A stretch of 15,195 nucleotides of DNA from assembly GCA_003554535.1 (NCBI GenBank), contig PWGT01000177.1, forward strand, positions 1 through 15,195, given 5' to 3'. A program made the position numbers and the translations under genes. This stretch comes from Syntrophomonadaceae bacterium (GTDB lineage: Bacteria; Bacillota_D; Dethiobacteria; DTU022; PWGO01). Positions 1 through 5,538 of this stretch are shown in pieces. Below the pieces are notes generated by a model. That model saw nothing but the letters and a program-made list of their open reading frames with translations. It was not told the origin of the DNA and did not search any database. The stretch's first letter is position 1. The number at the start of each line of letters is the position of its first letter.

Positions 1-522
1 CCCACCGTAAAACTGTACTGTCAGGAGGGAGAACTTTTAGATCAAACTTCTATCAGGATTAGTATAATAGAAGAATTGGCAGGGCCTTCGGAAACGGAGG
101 AAACGGAGGAACGTTATAGCGTACCCGATGACCGTGATTATTTTGACGAAGGCTATGTCTTGACTGACAACCTGACCGGCCTGATGTGGGCCATGAGTGA
201 CGATACCCACCGTTACGGGAGAGATTTGGAAAGTGCCAAAAACTACGTCGAAAACCTGACCATAGGAGGTTACACTGACTGGCGTGTACCGACCAGAGAG
301 GAACTGGAAAGTCTGGGCCGGGAGCACGGTTTCCAGGGTGGTGAATGGACTCTTTCAGTGATGGATCCTCCTTTTAACCTTATTTCAAGGCATAGCTACT
401 GGACCAGCACTTATAAAGAAGATTCTACCTGGCAGGTGTGGACCATAGAAATGGTCTACGGCATGGGAAAATATAGATCAGATGCTTACAACCGTTTTGT
501 ATTTCCGGTCCGCGGGCCTTAA
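1..522 (+). CDS. DUF1566 (Lcl C-terminal type) domain protein, 3' part only
   Basis: The frame is open from the first base to a TAA at 520-522, so the gene begins outside the window and 173 residues are visible. An internal TTG at 76 has no convincing ribosome site and is not needed as a start. The C-terminal ~125 residues have the DUF1566 pattern: VLTDNLTGLMWAMS, then GGYTDWRVPTREELESL, then HSYWTSTYKE, then a final RFVFPVRGP. The family is known from extracellular or envelope proteins and shares a fold with the sulfatase-modifying-factor group; its biochemical role is mostly unknown. An acidic linker (SETEETEE) precedes the domain. The next reading, in the same frame after the stop, is a GYF_2 remnant. 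Domain call is confident; function is not known. Confidence 0.8.
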   Translation, partial: PTVKLYCQEGELLDQTSIRISIIEELAGPSETEETEERYSVPDDRDYFDEGYVLTDNLTGLMWAMSDDTHRYGRDLESAKNYVENLTIGGYTDWRVPTREELESLGREHGFQGGEWTLSVMDPPFNLISRHSYWTSTYKEDSTWQVWTIEMVYGMGKYRSDAYNRFVFPVRGP

Positions 523-528
523 GGTGGT

Positions 529-651
529 AGATCTATCGATAATCAATAGATGGGACCTTACAGCTGGGATCAGCTGGTATGTTTTGCCAAAGAAGGGGGC
601 ATCACACCCGCAGATTACTTGTGGAATCGAGAGTTAGTTGACTGGGACACA
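529..651 (+). pseudogene. GYF_2 (DUF4339) domain remnant
   Basis: In the frame of the preceding gene, directly after its stop, the DNA reads RSIDNQ, a TAG at 547-549, then MGPYSWDQLVCFAKEGG, ADYLWNREL and VDW. This matches the GYF_2 domain of the intact gene at 2284-3051 (GPYSWEQLQDFIKE, DDLIWSQSLSAW). The TAG sits where the family normally has a residue just before the GPYSW motif, so CAG to TAG is a plausible nonsense change. After VDWDT the frame runs into the aaggggtcaggtcttga repeats and stops at 727-729. No membrane segment or C-terminal domain follows. I read it as the 5' end of a second GYF_2 gene cut off by repeat insertion. Confidence 0.6.
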
Positions 652-663
652 AGCACACACAAG

Positions 664-725
664 CACACAAGGGGTCAGGTCTTGAAAGCACACAAGGGGT
701 CAGGTCTTGAAATATTATATTTTTG
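664..725. repeat. Left paired direct repeat (aaggggtcaggtcttga), REP/RAYT-associated
   Basis: Two copies of a 24-base unit with core aaggggtcaggtcttga lie at 664-687 and 689-712, separated by one base. They are followed by tattatatttttg. The same pair with the same tail recurs in direct orientation at 957-1016. The right-hand copy carries the C-terminal codons of a REP-associated tyrosine transposase, which ties the repeat to that mobile family. Confidence 0.8.
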
Positions 726-790
726 GTAACTACTGATATGGAAGTGCGTGTCAACCCCAAATTTGCAATCCGTGGTTTTTACGCTTTTCC

Positions 791-818
791 AACTCTGCAG
801 CTGCAACTCTGCAGCTGC
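791..818. repeat. 14-bp perfect tandem duplication
   Basis: aactctgcagctgc is present twice in perfect tandem, 791-804 and 805-818, between the two paired repeats. Each unit contains the palindrome gcagctgc. No coding sequence is evident here. Confidence 0.85.
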
Positions 819-871
819 CATTTTTCCACCTATCTGCCTTTAAGAAACATAAGGTATTATCCAGCAGGAGC

Positions 872-901
872 TCCGTCGCGCCCCTTAAAAGGCGCGACGG
901 A
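872..901. repeat. Perfect 11-bp inverted repeat (REP-like palindrome)
   Basis: tccgtcgcgcc (872-882) and ggcgcgacgga (891-901) form a perfect, very GC-rich hairpin with the 8-base loop ccttaaaa. It stands in otherwise A+T-rich DNA between the two paired repeats. A run of eight T begins about 18 bases downstream (from ~921), too far for a standard intrinsic terminator. A REP palindrome is therefore as likely as a decayed terminator. Confidence 0.6.
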
Positions 902-956
902 TAAGGCTTCTGCCCATAAGTTTTTTTTCAGGCATCCAGGCCAATATTGTGAGGGC

Positions 957-1016
957 CCACAAGGGGTCAGGTCTTGAAACACACAAGGGGTCAGGTCTTG
1001 AAATATTATATTTTTG
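957..1016. repeat. Right paired direct repeat (aaggggtcaggtcttga), REP/RAYT-associated
   Basis: Units at 957-979 and 980-1003 abut exactly, followed by tattatatttttg. The pair is almost identical to 664-725, where one extra base separates the units. Read on the minus strand, each unit encodes SRPDPL, the usual C-terminal motif of REP-associated tyrosine transposases, so the repeat overlaps the 3' end of the transposase remnant. Confidence 0.8.
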
Positions 1017-1182
1017 CTTCATTTTTTGAATTACTTTGCTAACTGTCGTGTAATGAATACCCAGGAAATCCGAGACCTCTTTTAGGGGGTATCCAGGTGT
1101 ATCCATATTTAACGTGCGCGTCATAAATCTTTTCAAAATACCGCCATTTTAGGCCGGCATTGACAAAGTATGGCAGGAGGAT
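985..1182 (-). pseudogene. C-terminal remnant of REP-associated tyrosine transposase (RAYT), frameshifted
   Basis: On the minus strand one frame reads WRYFEKIYDAHVKYGYT (down to ~1097). A second frame takes over at ~1091 as YPLKEVSDFLGIHYTTVSK and ends KQKYNISRPDPL inside the repeat. Joined, they give the usual end of RAYT proteins: a YGYTLKEIA-type helix-turn-helix (LGIHYTTVS) then RPDP. The frame change falls within 1092-1096. The catalytic HUH histidines and tyrosine lie in the missing N-terminal part, and the remnant abuts the HepT stop codon at 1190. RAYTs are known to act on REP palindromes. Recognition of the C-terminal motif is firm; the rest of the gene is absent. Confidence 0.72.
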
Positions 1183-1189
1183 GATTTTA

Positions 1190-1615
1190 TTAATCCAGGT
1201 ACTGTTTTGCAATGGTTTGAGCATAGGTTGCTATATCAGGAAGGTTGTTTTGTAATATACCGTAAATGATTTCTGGATCAACTTTTATATAATCATGGAC
1301 AACCACATTGCGAAACTGGGCCATCCTTTTTAATTTATCCGTCAAATCTAATGGTATAATGCTGTTTTCTTGGAGTACTTGAAAGCAGTCTTTGTTGTCA
1401 ACCGGCTCTCTTAAACCTTGATAAGAAATCAGATGATGGGCTATGTCCAAGCACGCTTCTATGGCCATTTGTAATGTTCTTTCGGTGTAGCGCCTAATTA
1501 CTTTATCTTTCTGGTAGTCCGTTAGATTTTTATTTTCTTTTATTTCTTCTAAATCGCTTAAGTATTCTTCCAGGTTGGTTATAATATTTACTAAAATATT
1601 CTTATCTATCATCAC
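1190..1615 (-). CDS. hepT: HepT-like ribonuclease toxin (DUF86)
   Basis: The 141-residue, largely helical protein carries the HepT active-site motif RX4HXY as RNVVVHDY (Arg102, His107, Tyr109). In the HepT/MntA (HEPN/MNT) toxin-antitoxin family HepT is a HEPN ribonuclease, and MntA silences it by AMPylating the tyrosine of this motif. Length and motif position are normal and nothing is broken. The chosen start is the ATG at 1613-1615, with aaggag at 1623-1628 seven bases upstream; a second ATG follows directly. The gene overlaps the 3' end of mntA by 14 bases, so the two are translated from one transcript with the antitoxin first. Confidence is high for family and pairing; the RNA target cannot be read from sequence. 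Confidence 0.93.
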   Translation of the reverse strand: MMIDKNILVNIITNLEEYLSDLEEIKENKNLTDYQKDKVIRRYTERTLQMAIEACLDIAHHLISYQGLREPVDNKDCFQVLQENSIIPLDLTDKLKRMAQFRNVVVHDYIKVDPEIIYGILQNNLPDIATYAQTIAKQYLD

Positions 1616-2048
1616 CGTAATTCTCCTTTAACCTTTTGATAGCCTGATTTCGGTATTGAAAGTAGAAATGCATTTGATCGAAGTAGCGTTTACGGTGATT
1701 GACTTCAAAGTTTACTCTGGCAGAAGTGTTTTTGTCTAACAATAATACTTTGTTTTTCATTATTTGGTGTATAAAGTAATCGTCAGCACTTCGTAAATCC
1801 GCCAAATCAACAGGTGCTTGAACCAGTTCTTCCAATTCATTGGTGAGATGTAATTTTAATTCAAAGCGGTGAAAGGTGTCTAAACCTTCCCGGAAAAGCA
1901 CTGCCAGATCAAGGTCACTGCTTTTTCTAGCATGTTTTTTAACAATTGAACCAAATAAATAAACAGTCCAAACTTCTTCATACGTCATCAAATGAGATTT
2001 GATTTTATCTAAGTATTTTTTTTCATTTATTTTGCTACCTGTATTCAA
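1602..2048 (-). CDS. mntA: MntA-type nucleotidyltransferase antitoxin
   Basis: This minimal nucleotidyltransferase of about 148 residues has the family signature GSX10DXD (Gly33-Ser34 ... Asp45-Leu-Asp47, LFGSIVKK ... SSDLDLAV). In HepT/MntA pairs the MNT protein transfers AMP from ATP to the HepT active-site tyrosine and so neutralises the RNase. The C-terminal third is basic and aromatic-rich, as in homologues. The start is a TTG at 2046-2048 with only a weak upstream purine stretch; no ATG lies close by in frame, and one at residue 21 would cut off part of the fold. A canonical promoter lies about 60 bases upstream, and hepT overlaps its end. Family call is confident; the exact start is less so. 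Confidence 0.9.
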   Translation of the reverse strand: MNTGSKINEKKYLDKIKSHLMTYEEVWTVYLFGSIVKKHARKSSDLDLAVLFREGLDTFHRFELKLHLTNELEELVQAPVDLADLRSADDYFIHQIMKNKVLLLDKNTSARVNFEVNHRKRYFDQMHFYFQYRNQAIKRLKENYGDDR

Positions 2049-2107
2049 GATATAACTAACCTGCTTTCTATTACTTTAGTTTAGCTTGATTTAGTGATCT
2101 TGAGTAA

Positions 2108-2136
2108 ATTATAGATGTTAATCAATAATATGGCAA
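2108..2136 (-). promoter_or_regulatory. Sigma-A type promoter of mntA-hepT
   Basis: On the minus strand TTGCCA (2131-2136) is followed after exactly 17 bases by TATAAT (2108-2113). This is close to consensus for the vegetative sigma factor. The transcript would start near 2101, giving a leader of about 50 bases before the TTG start of mntA. Confidence 0.75.
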
Positions 2137-2156
2137 CCCATTTCTGTTGGGGTTGC
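2133..2156. promoter_or_regulatory. Palindrome over the mntA-hepT -35 box (candidate operator)
   Basis: gcaaccc (2133-2139) and gggttgc (2150-2156) are perfect inverted arms with a 10-base spacer. The inner arm shares four bases with the -35 hexamer. A dimeric repressor binding here would block RNA polymerase, which fits the common pattern of toxin-antitoxin autoregulation. That role is an inference; neither MntA nor HepT has an obvious DNA-binding domain. Confidence 0.4.
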
Positions 2157-2283
2157 AAAAATTACCTTAACCTTCCTTTAATATGTAGGTTTTATATTGA
2201 TGGTAAGAATGCATGAGATCTACTTTAGGTTATGTTCATAGAAGCAGGAAACCATCCAATTCTATAAGGGGTAGGCAGGTGTT

Positions 2284-3051
2284 TTACTTGTTCTCTACCT
2301 TGAAAGGTACCGTTAAAACTGGGGTTTGATCCAGCTCCAAAGTAACCTGGTAATCACCGGTTTTCCAGTTATAGGGGGGTTGGAGGATGCTAAAGTGGGT
2401 CCGGTTATCGCCACGTGACAGCTCTTTGTCGTATCCAACCAGGCGTATTTTTTCTTGATAAGCACCTTCTTGCTCCTGCTTCTGCTCCTGCTCCTGAGCG
2501 CCTTCCACCGTATCCTGACTTATTTCACCTGAAGGCATATACCACCATTCAGCAGTAAGGGTGCTGCCCTCCCGGGCGTTATTTACTAAAACTGCCAAAT
2601 AGATTTCTTGATCTTCCTGGTTAAAGCTATCCGTGACTTCAATGGCCTCGGATTTTTCATTTACTTCTCTGCAAGTAACTGCTTCCAGGGTGGGATCACC
2701 CGTGAAAATCCCCCATCCTCTCCATAGTGAATTAAATGCCAGCACTCCACCTGCTATCAAAAGAATTAGTAAAAAGCCGCCTACTATTAAAGTCCCCTTT
2801 TTTTTCTTCTTGGGAGAACGGACGGCACCTTTATTTGTTGTAGTTTTTACCTGGGGGGAGGTTTGGGTTGCACGGGTTAAAAGTCCTGGCACCTGTTTTG
2901 CCGGAGTCCATGCGGATAAAGACTGACTCCAGATTAAATCATCGGCTAACAGCCGGTTTTCTTTTATAAAATCTTGTAATTGTTCCCAGCTGTAAGGACC
3001 ATAGCGCTCCCTGTTTTTCAACAGGTACCATTCCTGGTTTTCTTTTGACAT
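2284..3051 (-). CDS. GYF_2 domain single-pass membrane protein
   Basis: This 255-residue protein begins with a GYF_2 (DUF4339) domain at about residues 7-58 (EWYLLKNRERYGPYSWEQL ... DDLIWSQSLSAW). A basic linker (KKKKK at ~81-85) and one hydrophobic segment at ~86-106 follow, then a C-terminal part of ~145 residues with beta-like composition. Positive charges before the segment place the GYF_2 domain in the cytoplasm and the C-terminus outside. A glutamate/glutamine tract (EQEQKQEQE) interrupts the outer part. GYF_2 is thought to bind peptides or proteins; no enzyme motif is visible. The ATG at 3049-3051 has the purine-rich ggaaggtgg nine bases upstream. It appears monocistronic, and a decayed GYF_2 copy lies at 529-651. 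Confidence 0.8.
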   Translation of the reverse strand: MSKENQEWYLLKNRERYGPYSWEQLQDFIKENRLLADDLIWSQSLSAWTPAKQVPGLLTRATQTSPQVKTTTNKGAVRSPKKKKKGTLIVGGFLLILLIAGGVLAFNSLWRGWGIFTGDPTLEAVTCREVNEKSEAIEVTDSFNQEDQEIYLAVLVNNAREGSTLTAEWWYMPSGEISQDTVEGAQEQEQKQEQEGAYQEKIRLVGYDKELSRGDNRTHFSILQPPYNWKTGDYQVTLELDQTPVLTVPFKVENK

Positions 3052-3350
3052 GGGAGAAAGCCACCTTCCTTTTTGTTACAACCAGGTTAACTCACTTATT
3101 GACGTTCCCGGTTAAGCAACAATATCTCTTCCACGGGTGCTCCTTTGTTTTCGTTCAAGGTTTTCGTTTATGGTTTTCCTTCTCTTTTCATGCCGGATAT
3201 ATTATATTATAAAGTTTGTTTCTCAATAAGATCTCAATAAAAAATCATTGGGGAGATTAAAAACAGCTACTTTCTTAAAAGACTTCAGGATATTGTAAAT
3301 TATAAGTTTTAATATTATACTTATTTTGAGATAGACAAATGTGGAAATAG
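3052..3350. other. Intergenic region without a recognisable gene
   Basis: Apart from the possible promoter near 3200 and the ribosome site of the minus-strand gene, I see no gene, RNA or strong repeat. The second half is A+T-rich, and the short direct repeat ctcaataa occurs at 3222 and 3233. Confidence 0.5.
3199..3226 (-). promoter_or_regulatory. Possible promoter of the GYF_2 membrane protein gene
   Basis: On the minus strand TTGAGA (3221-3226) and TAATAT (3199-3204) are 16 bases apart. The region is very A+T-rich, so overlapping -10 choices exist and chance matches are likely. The leader to the ATG at 3051 would be about 140 bases. Confidence 0.3.
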
Positions 3351-3580
3351 ACAAAGATAAACACCCCACTCCATAAAAGGGTGTGCTATTCAAACGTGGA
3401 GTATTATCAAAAAACGGACATTTTTCATCCGCATAACCTTTGGTCTATACAAAACCTTCAAAAACCTGTAATGTATATAACAGATGTGATGCCCTTAAAA
3501 GAATTCGAGCAAATTGAATACTACAATGTTTTTTTAAAAGTACAGGGCTTTTATCACGAAATCATTGTGGCTCTTTCGGT
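3351..3580 (+). pseudogene. LuxR-type regulator, N-terminal (GAF/PAS-like) domain remnant
   Basis: The frame opens after a TAG at 3348-3350 and contains VEYYQKTDIFHPHNL, then ITDVMPLKEFEQ, then EYYNVFLKVQGFYHEIIV. This resembles the sensor domain of Gram-positive LuxR-family regulators, where a D-PLKEF-TEYYNDFLKPQ-YHE pattern precedes the C-terminal helix-turn-helix. Neither the family N-terminus nor any LuxR DNA-binding domain is present: after YHEIIVAL the frame runs into a ribosome site and stops at 3618-3620. A GTG at 3381 gives a 79-codon ORF but has no ribosome site. The call rests on motif memory and is moderately sure. Confidence 0.45.
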
Positions 3581-3597
3581 AACAGGAGGTTGTCAGC

Positions 3598-3666
3598 ATG
3601 GAAATCAAACCCGGTTATGAACAGTTAACAGGGAAGGTTAAGCAGGGTGCCTGGCAAAGGAGATGA
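3598..3666 (+). pseudogene. 22-codon ORF with strong ribosome site, possible TrpE/PabB N-terminal remnant
   Basis: An ATG at 3598 has a near-perfect aggaggt (3584-3590) seven bases upstream and encodes MEIKPGYEQLTGKVKQG plus five more residues before TGA at 3664-3666. The sequence resembles the extreme N-terminus of anthranilate or aminodeoxychorismate synthase component I, which often begins with P..EQF..LA.QGN. The glutamine amidotransferase partner starts five bases after the stop. The simplest reading is that component I was lost by deletion and only its start remains. It could instead be a small leader ORF coupling translation to the next gene; it has one tryptophan codon, so it is not a typical trp attenuator peptide. 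Confidence 0.35.
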
Positions 3667-3670
3667 TAAT

Positions 3671-4258
3671 GTGATTTTGCTGGTGGATAACTACGATTCT
3701 TTTACCTATAACCTGGTTCAGATGGTAGGGGCCATGAAGCTGCCGTTTACTGTGTGGCGCAATGACAGCTTTACCATGGAGGAGGTGGCTTCCCTAGGAC
3801 CTTCCGGGATAATCATTTCCCCCGGCCCGGGAAGGCCGGAAAATACCGGGATGGTGTTGCAACTGCTCGAAGAATACGTGCCCCGGGTCCCGGTACTGGG
3901 AATCTGCCTGGGACACCAGGCCCTGGCTTACCTTTTCGGGGGAAGAATAGTGTACGCGGATCGGCTGATGCACGGAAAGGCTTCCCAGGTCATCCACAAC
4001 GGGGATCCCCTTTTCGACGGGATACCGGTGGAGTTTTACGCGGCGCGCTACCATTCGCTTTCTGTCTCCCCGGACGGTTTTCCCTCTTGCCTGAAGATTA
4101 TTTGTCGGGACGAACAGGGGGCAATCATGGGTATAAAACACCGGGAGTATCCCGCCCTGGGGCTTCAATTTCACCCGGAATCTATAGTTACTCCGCACGG
4201 GGAGCGGTTAATGGTTAATTTTATAAATTATTATTCAATTGCAATTCATAAGGAGTAG
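3671..4258 (+). CDS. pabA: Glutamine amidotransferase, TrpG/PabA family (component II)
   Basis: This 195-residue class I glutamine amidotransferase has all the expected parts: N-terminal ILLVDNYDSFTYNLVQ, the oxyanion-loop ISPGPGRPEN, the nucleophile Cys79 in GICLGHQ, RYHSL, and His168/Glu170 in FHPES. It releases ammonia from glutamine for the chorismate-using partner subunit in tryptophan or folate synthesis. The GTG at 3671-3673 is preferred: aaaggag lies eight bases upstream (3656-3662) and the protein then starts as family members do. A longer GTG start at 3647 would add eight unrelated residues. TrpG and PabA cannot be separated by sequence and some proteins serve both pathways. No component I gene is in the window, only a possible N-terminal stub just upstream. 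Confidence 0.9.
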   Translation: MILLVDNYDSFTYNLVQMVGAMKLPFTVWRNDSFTMEEVASLGPSGIIISPGPGRPENTGMVLQLLEEYVPRVPVLGICLGHQALAYLFGGRIVYADRLMHGKASQVIHNGDPLFDGIPVEFYAARYHSLSVSPDGFPSCLKIICRDEQGAIMGIKHREYPALGLQFHPESIVTPHGERLMVNFINYYSIAIHKE

Positions 4259-4343
4259 AGGTTGAACCTGAAGAGGTTTATGAATTTGAAAAATGGAAAG
4301 AGGGGGAAGAAACAGCAGTGGAATTTAATATATATGCTGTGAT

Positions 4344-4416
4344 TATGCTGTGGGTATAATTAATATTTTTGGGACAATGGACCTGTCCCCGCGTCCCTAT
4401 GTCCCCGCGTCCCTAT
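4344..4416. repeat. GGGAC-family REP-like repeat, copy A
   Basis: A head (atgctgtgg, taattaatattttt) leads into gggacaatggacctgtccc, an imperfect palindrome. Then gtccccgcgtccctat is repeated twice in perfect tandem (4385-4400, 4401-4416). Copies B (9656-9738) and C (15056-15118) share the head and the gggacaa-gga core. Upstream, 4258-4359 is an open frame with no start codon, ending VYEFEKWKEGEETAVEF then YAVIMLWV; it resembles coding remnants near copy C. Confidence 0.75.
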
Positions 4417-4419
4417 AAG

Positions 4420-4473
4420 CGATAAAACAAAGAGCAAGGGATGCAATTAATACTTTCACAGGCTGTTTTATCG
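4420..4473. repeat. Perfect 10-bp inverted repeat with 34-base loop
   Basis: cgataaaaca (4420-4429) and tgttttatcg (4464-4473) are perfect inverted arms. The right arm is followed by acgttttttta, so a long-stem terminator or the ends of a tiny non-autonomous element are both possible. The left arm follows repeat copy A directly, and a related agcgataaa also follows copy C at 15106-15114. Confidence 0.45.
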
Positions 4474-4544
4474 ACGTTTTTTTAAAATAATTATATACTA
4501 ACCATAGCAAACTTATAATTAAGGCTATTAAAGCTGTTCAGGTC

Positions 4545-4568
4545 CTGCTCAATTTTGAGCAGTTTTTT
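4545..4568 (+). terminator. Rho-independent terminator
   Basis: ctgctca (4545-4551) and tgagcag (4556-4562) form a 7-bp stem with a 4-base loop, followed directly by six T. It lies about 290 bases after the glutamine amidotransferase gene and before the VapBC promoter, so it can insulate the toxin-antitoxin operon from upstream transcription. Confidence 0.75.
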
Positions 4569-4647
4569 CATGATGTATACATTATAATTCTTTGCTCGCC
4601 GATTGCTTCTGGCTGTGGAGAGATAACATGCAACAGCTCATTCAAAC

Positions 4648-4676
4648 TTGCCATGAGTCTACAAGTCAGCTATAAT
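4648..4676 (+). promoter_or_regulatory. Sigma-A type promoter of the vapBC operon
   Basis: TTGCCA (4648-4653), exactly 17 bases, then TATAAT (4671-4676). Transcription would start near 4683, 27 bases before the antitoxin ATG. The longer in-frame ATG of that gene at 4653-4655 overlaps the -35 box, which excludes it as the start. Hexamers and spacing equal those of the mntA-hepT promoter. Confidence 0.78.
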
Positions 4677-4709
4677 GTAGTCACAAGCAGGACAAAGGAA
4701 GTGAGAACA

Positions 4710-4985
4710 ATGGAAAGAGTGGGCATCAGAGAGATAAAAAATAGATTGAGTCGCTACCTGCGCCGGGTGAAAAAAGGTGAAACCATTATTATAACCGAAA
4801 GGGGCAACGCCGTAGCCACATTGGTTCCGGTAGAGCAGGAGAATTTGCCTCGTGGGGCATACGAGCTTATAAAGAATAGTGAAGCAGTCTGGCGGGGTGG
4901 TAAACCAGGAATGAATCCGCCGGTTGCTCCCACCAGGGTGGGCGGTAAAACTGCCGGTGATATGGTAGCGGAGGATCGGCGATGA
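4710..4985 (+). CDS. vapB: Phd/YefM-type antitoxin (VapB role)
   Basis: The 91-residue protein starts MERVGIREIKNRLSRYL and continues GETIIITERGNAVATLVPV, the classical Phd/YefM fold. In that fold the N-terminal half binds operator DNA and the C-terminal tail inhibits the toxin. The start at 4710 has aaaggaagtgag just upstream and lies correctly downstream of the promoter; the longer frame from 4653 would begin inside the -35 box. The tail (residues ~45-91) is proline/glycine-rich and probably disordered until bound. The gene overlaps vapC by four bases (ATGA at 4982-4985), the usual coupled arrangement. Autoregulation by the antitoxin-toxin complex is expected from the family. Confidence 0.9.
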   Translation: MERVGIREIKNRLSRYLRRVKKGETIIITERGNAVATLVPVEQENLPRGAYELIKNSEAVWRGGKPGMNPPVAPTRVGGKTAGDMVAEDRR

Positions 4986-5422
4986 TCTGTTACCTGGATA
5001 CCAGCGCTCTGATTAAGCTGTATATAGAAGAAGAAGGCAGCGAACTGGTTAGAGAAAAGGTAAGCAACGCTTCCCTGGTGGCAACATCAAAAGTAGCATA
5101 TGCCGAGGCCAGAGCGGGTTTTGCCCGTTGCATGCGGGAAGGATTACTTGAAAGGAATAGTTATGACGAAGCAGTTGGCTATTTTAACTGTGATTGGCCT
5201 TCTTTTTTTATTATGGAAGTCACGGATATGGTAATCTTTAAGGCCGGGGAGCTGGTTGAACGTTATGCCTTGCGTGGTTTTGACGCCATACATATGGCCA
5301 GTGCAGTAGTTTTGGCTCAGAGAGTGCAGGAGGATAGTTTAGGCATTGGCTGCTGGGACAGCCGGCTTTTTAAATCTCTGGTTGATTATGGTTTTTCTGT
5401 CTTTCCCGGTGAATTATATTAA
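4982..5422 (+). CDS. vapC: PIN-domain ribonuclease toxin, VapC type
   Basis: The 146-residue PIN-domain protein shows the acidic metal-binding residues expected of VapC: Asp6 in YLDTSALIKLY, Glu42 in AYAEARAGF, Asp101 in GFDAIHMASA, and Asp126 in CWDSRLF. VapC toxins are Mg-dependent ribonucleases that cut tRNA or rRNA at specific sites; the target here cannot be predicted. It starts within the last codons of the antitoxin gene, so translation is coupled. All four acidic residues and normal length are present, so it looks functional. A weak ccattaa/ttaatgg hairpin follows at 5436-5455, without a T run. Confidence 0.92.
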   Translation: MICYLDTSALIKLYIEEEGSELVREKVSNASLVATSKVAYAEARAGFARCMREGLLERNSYDEAVGYFNCDWPSFFIMEVTDMVIFKAGELVERYALRGFDAIHMASAVVLAQRVQEDSLGIGCWDSRLFKSLVDYGFSVFPGELY

Positions 5423-5538
5423 AAAAGTAATCATGCCATTAATTACTGTTAATGGAGTTTCATGTTAACATACAAAAAGTGAATATCCCTGAAGTTTGCA
5501 GTTTATTTATTTTTATATAAATGTTCAGGAGGACAAGT

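Noticed and set aside
723..977. 84-codon plus-strand frame through the repeat region
   Set aside because: It spans the tandem duplication, palindrome and paired repeats, has no ribosome site and shows no family pattern.
664..1016. Direct repeats considered as a CRISPR array
   Set aside because: Units are adjacent or one base apart with no regular unique spacers, and they carry transposase tail codons.
3794..4198. 134-codon minus-strand frame
   Set aside because: Antisense to the amidotransferase gene, with no ribosome site and no recognisable domain.
4653..4709. Longer N-terminus for the antitoxin gene
   Set aside because: The ATG at 4653 falls in the -35 hexamer; the added residues are not family-like and the ATG at 4710 has a proper ribosome site.
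5436..5455. ccattaa/ttaatgg hairpin after vapC as terminator
   Set aside because: The stem is A+T-rich and followed only by agttt, without a T run; too weak to call.
5496..5521. TTGCAG ... TATAAA as promoter of the helicase gene
   Set aside because: Spacing is only 14 bases and the -10 lies almost on the ribosome site; the leader would be implausibly short.
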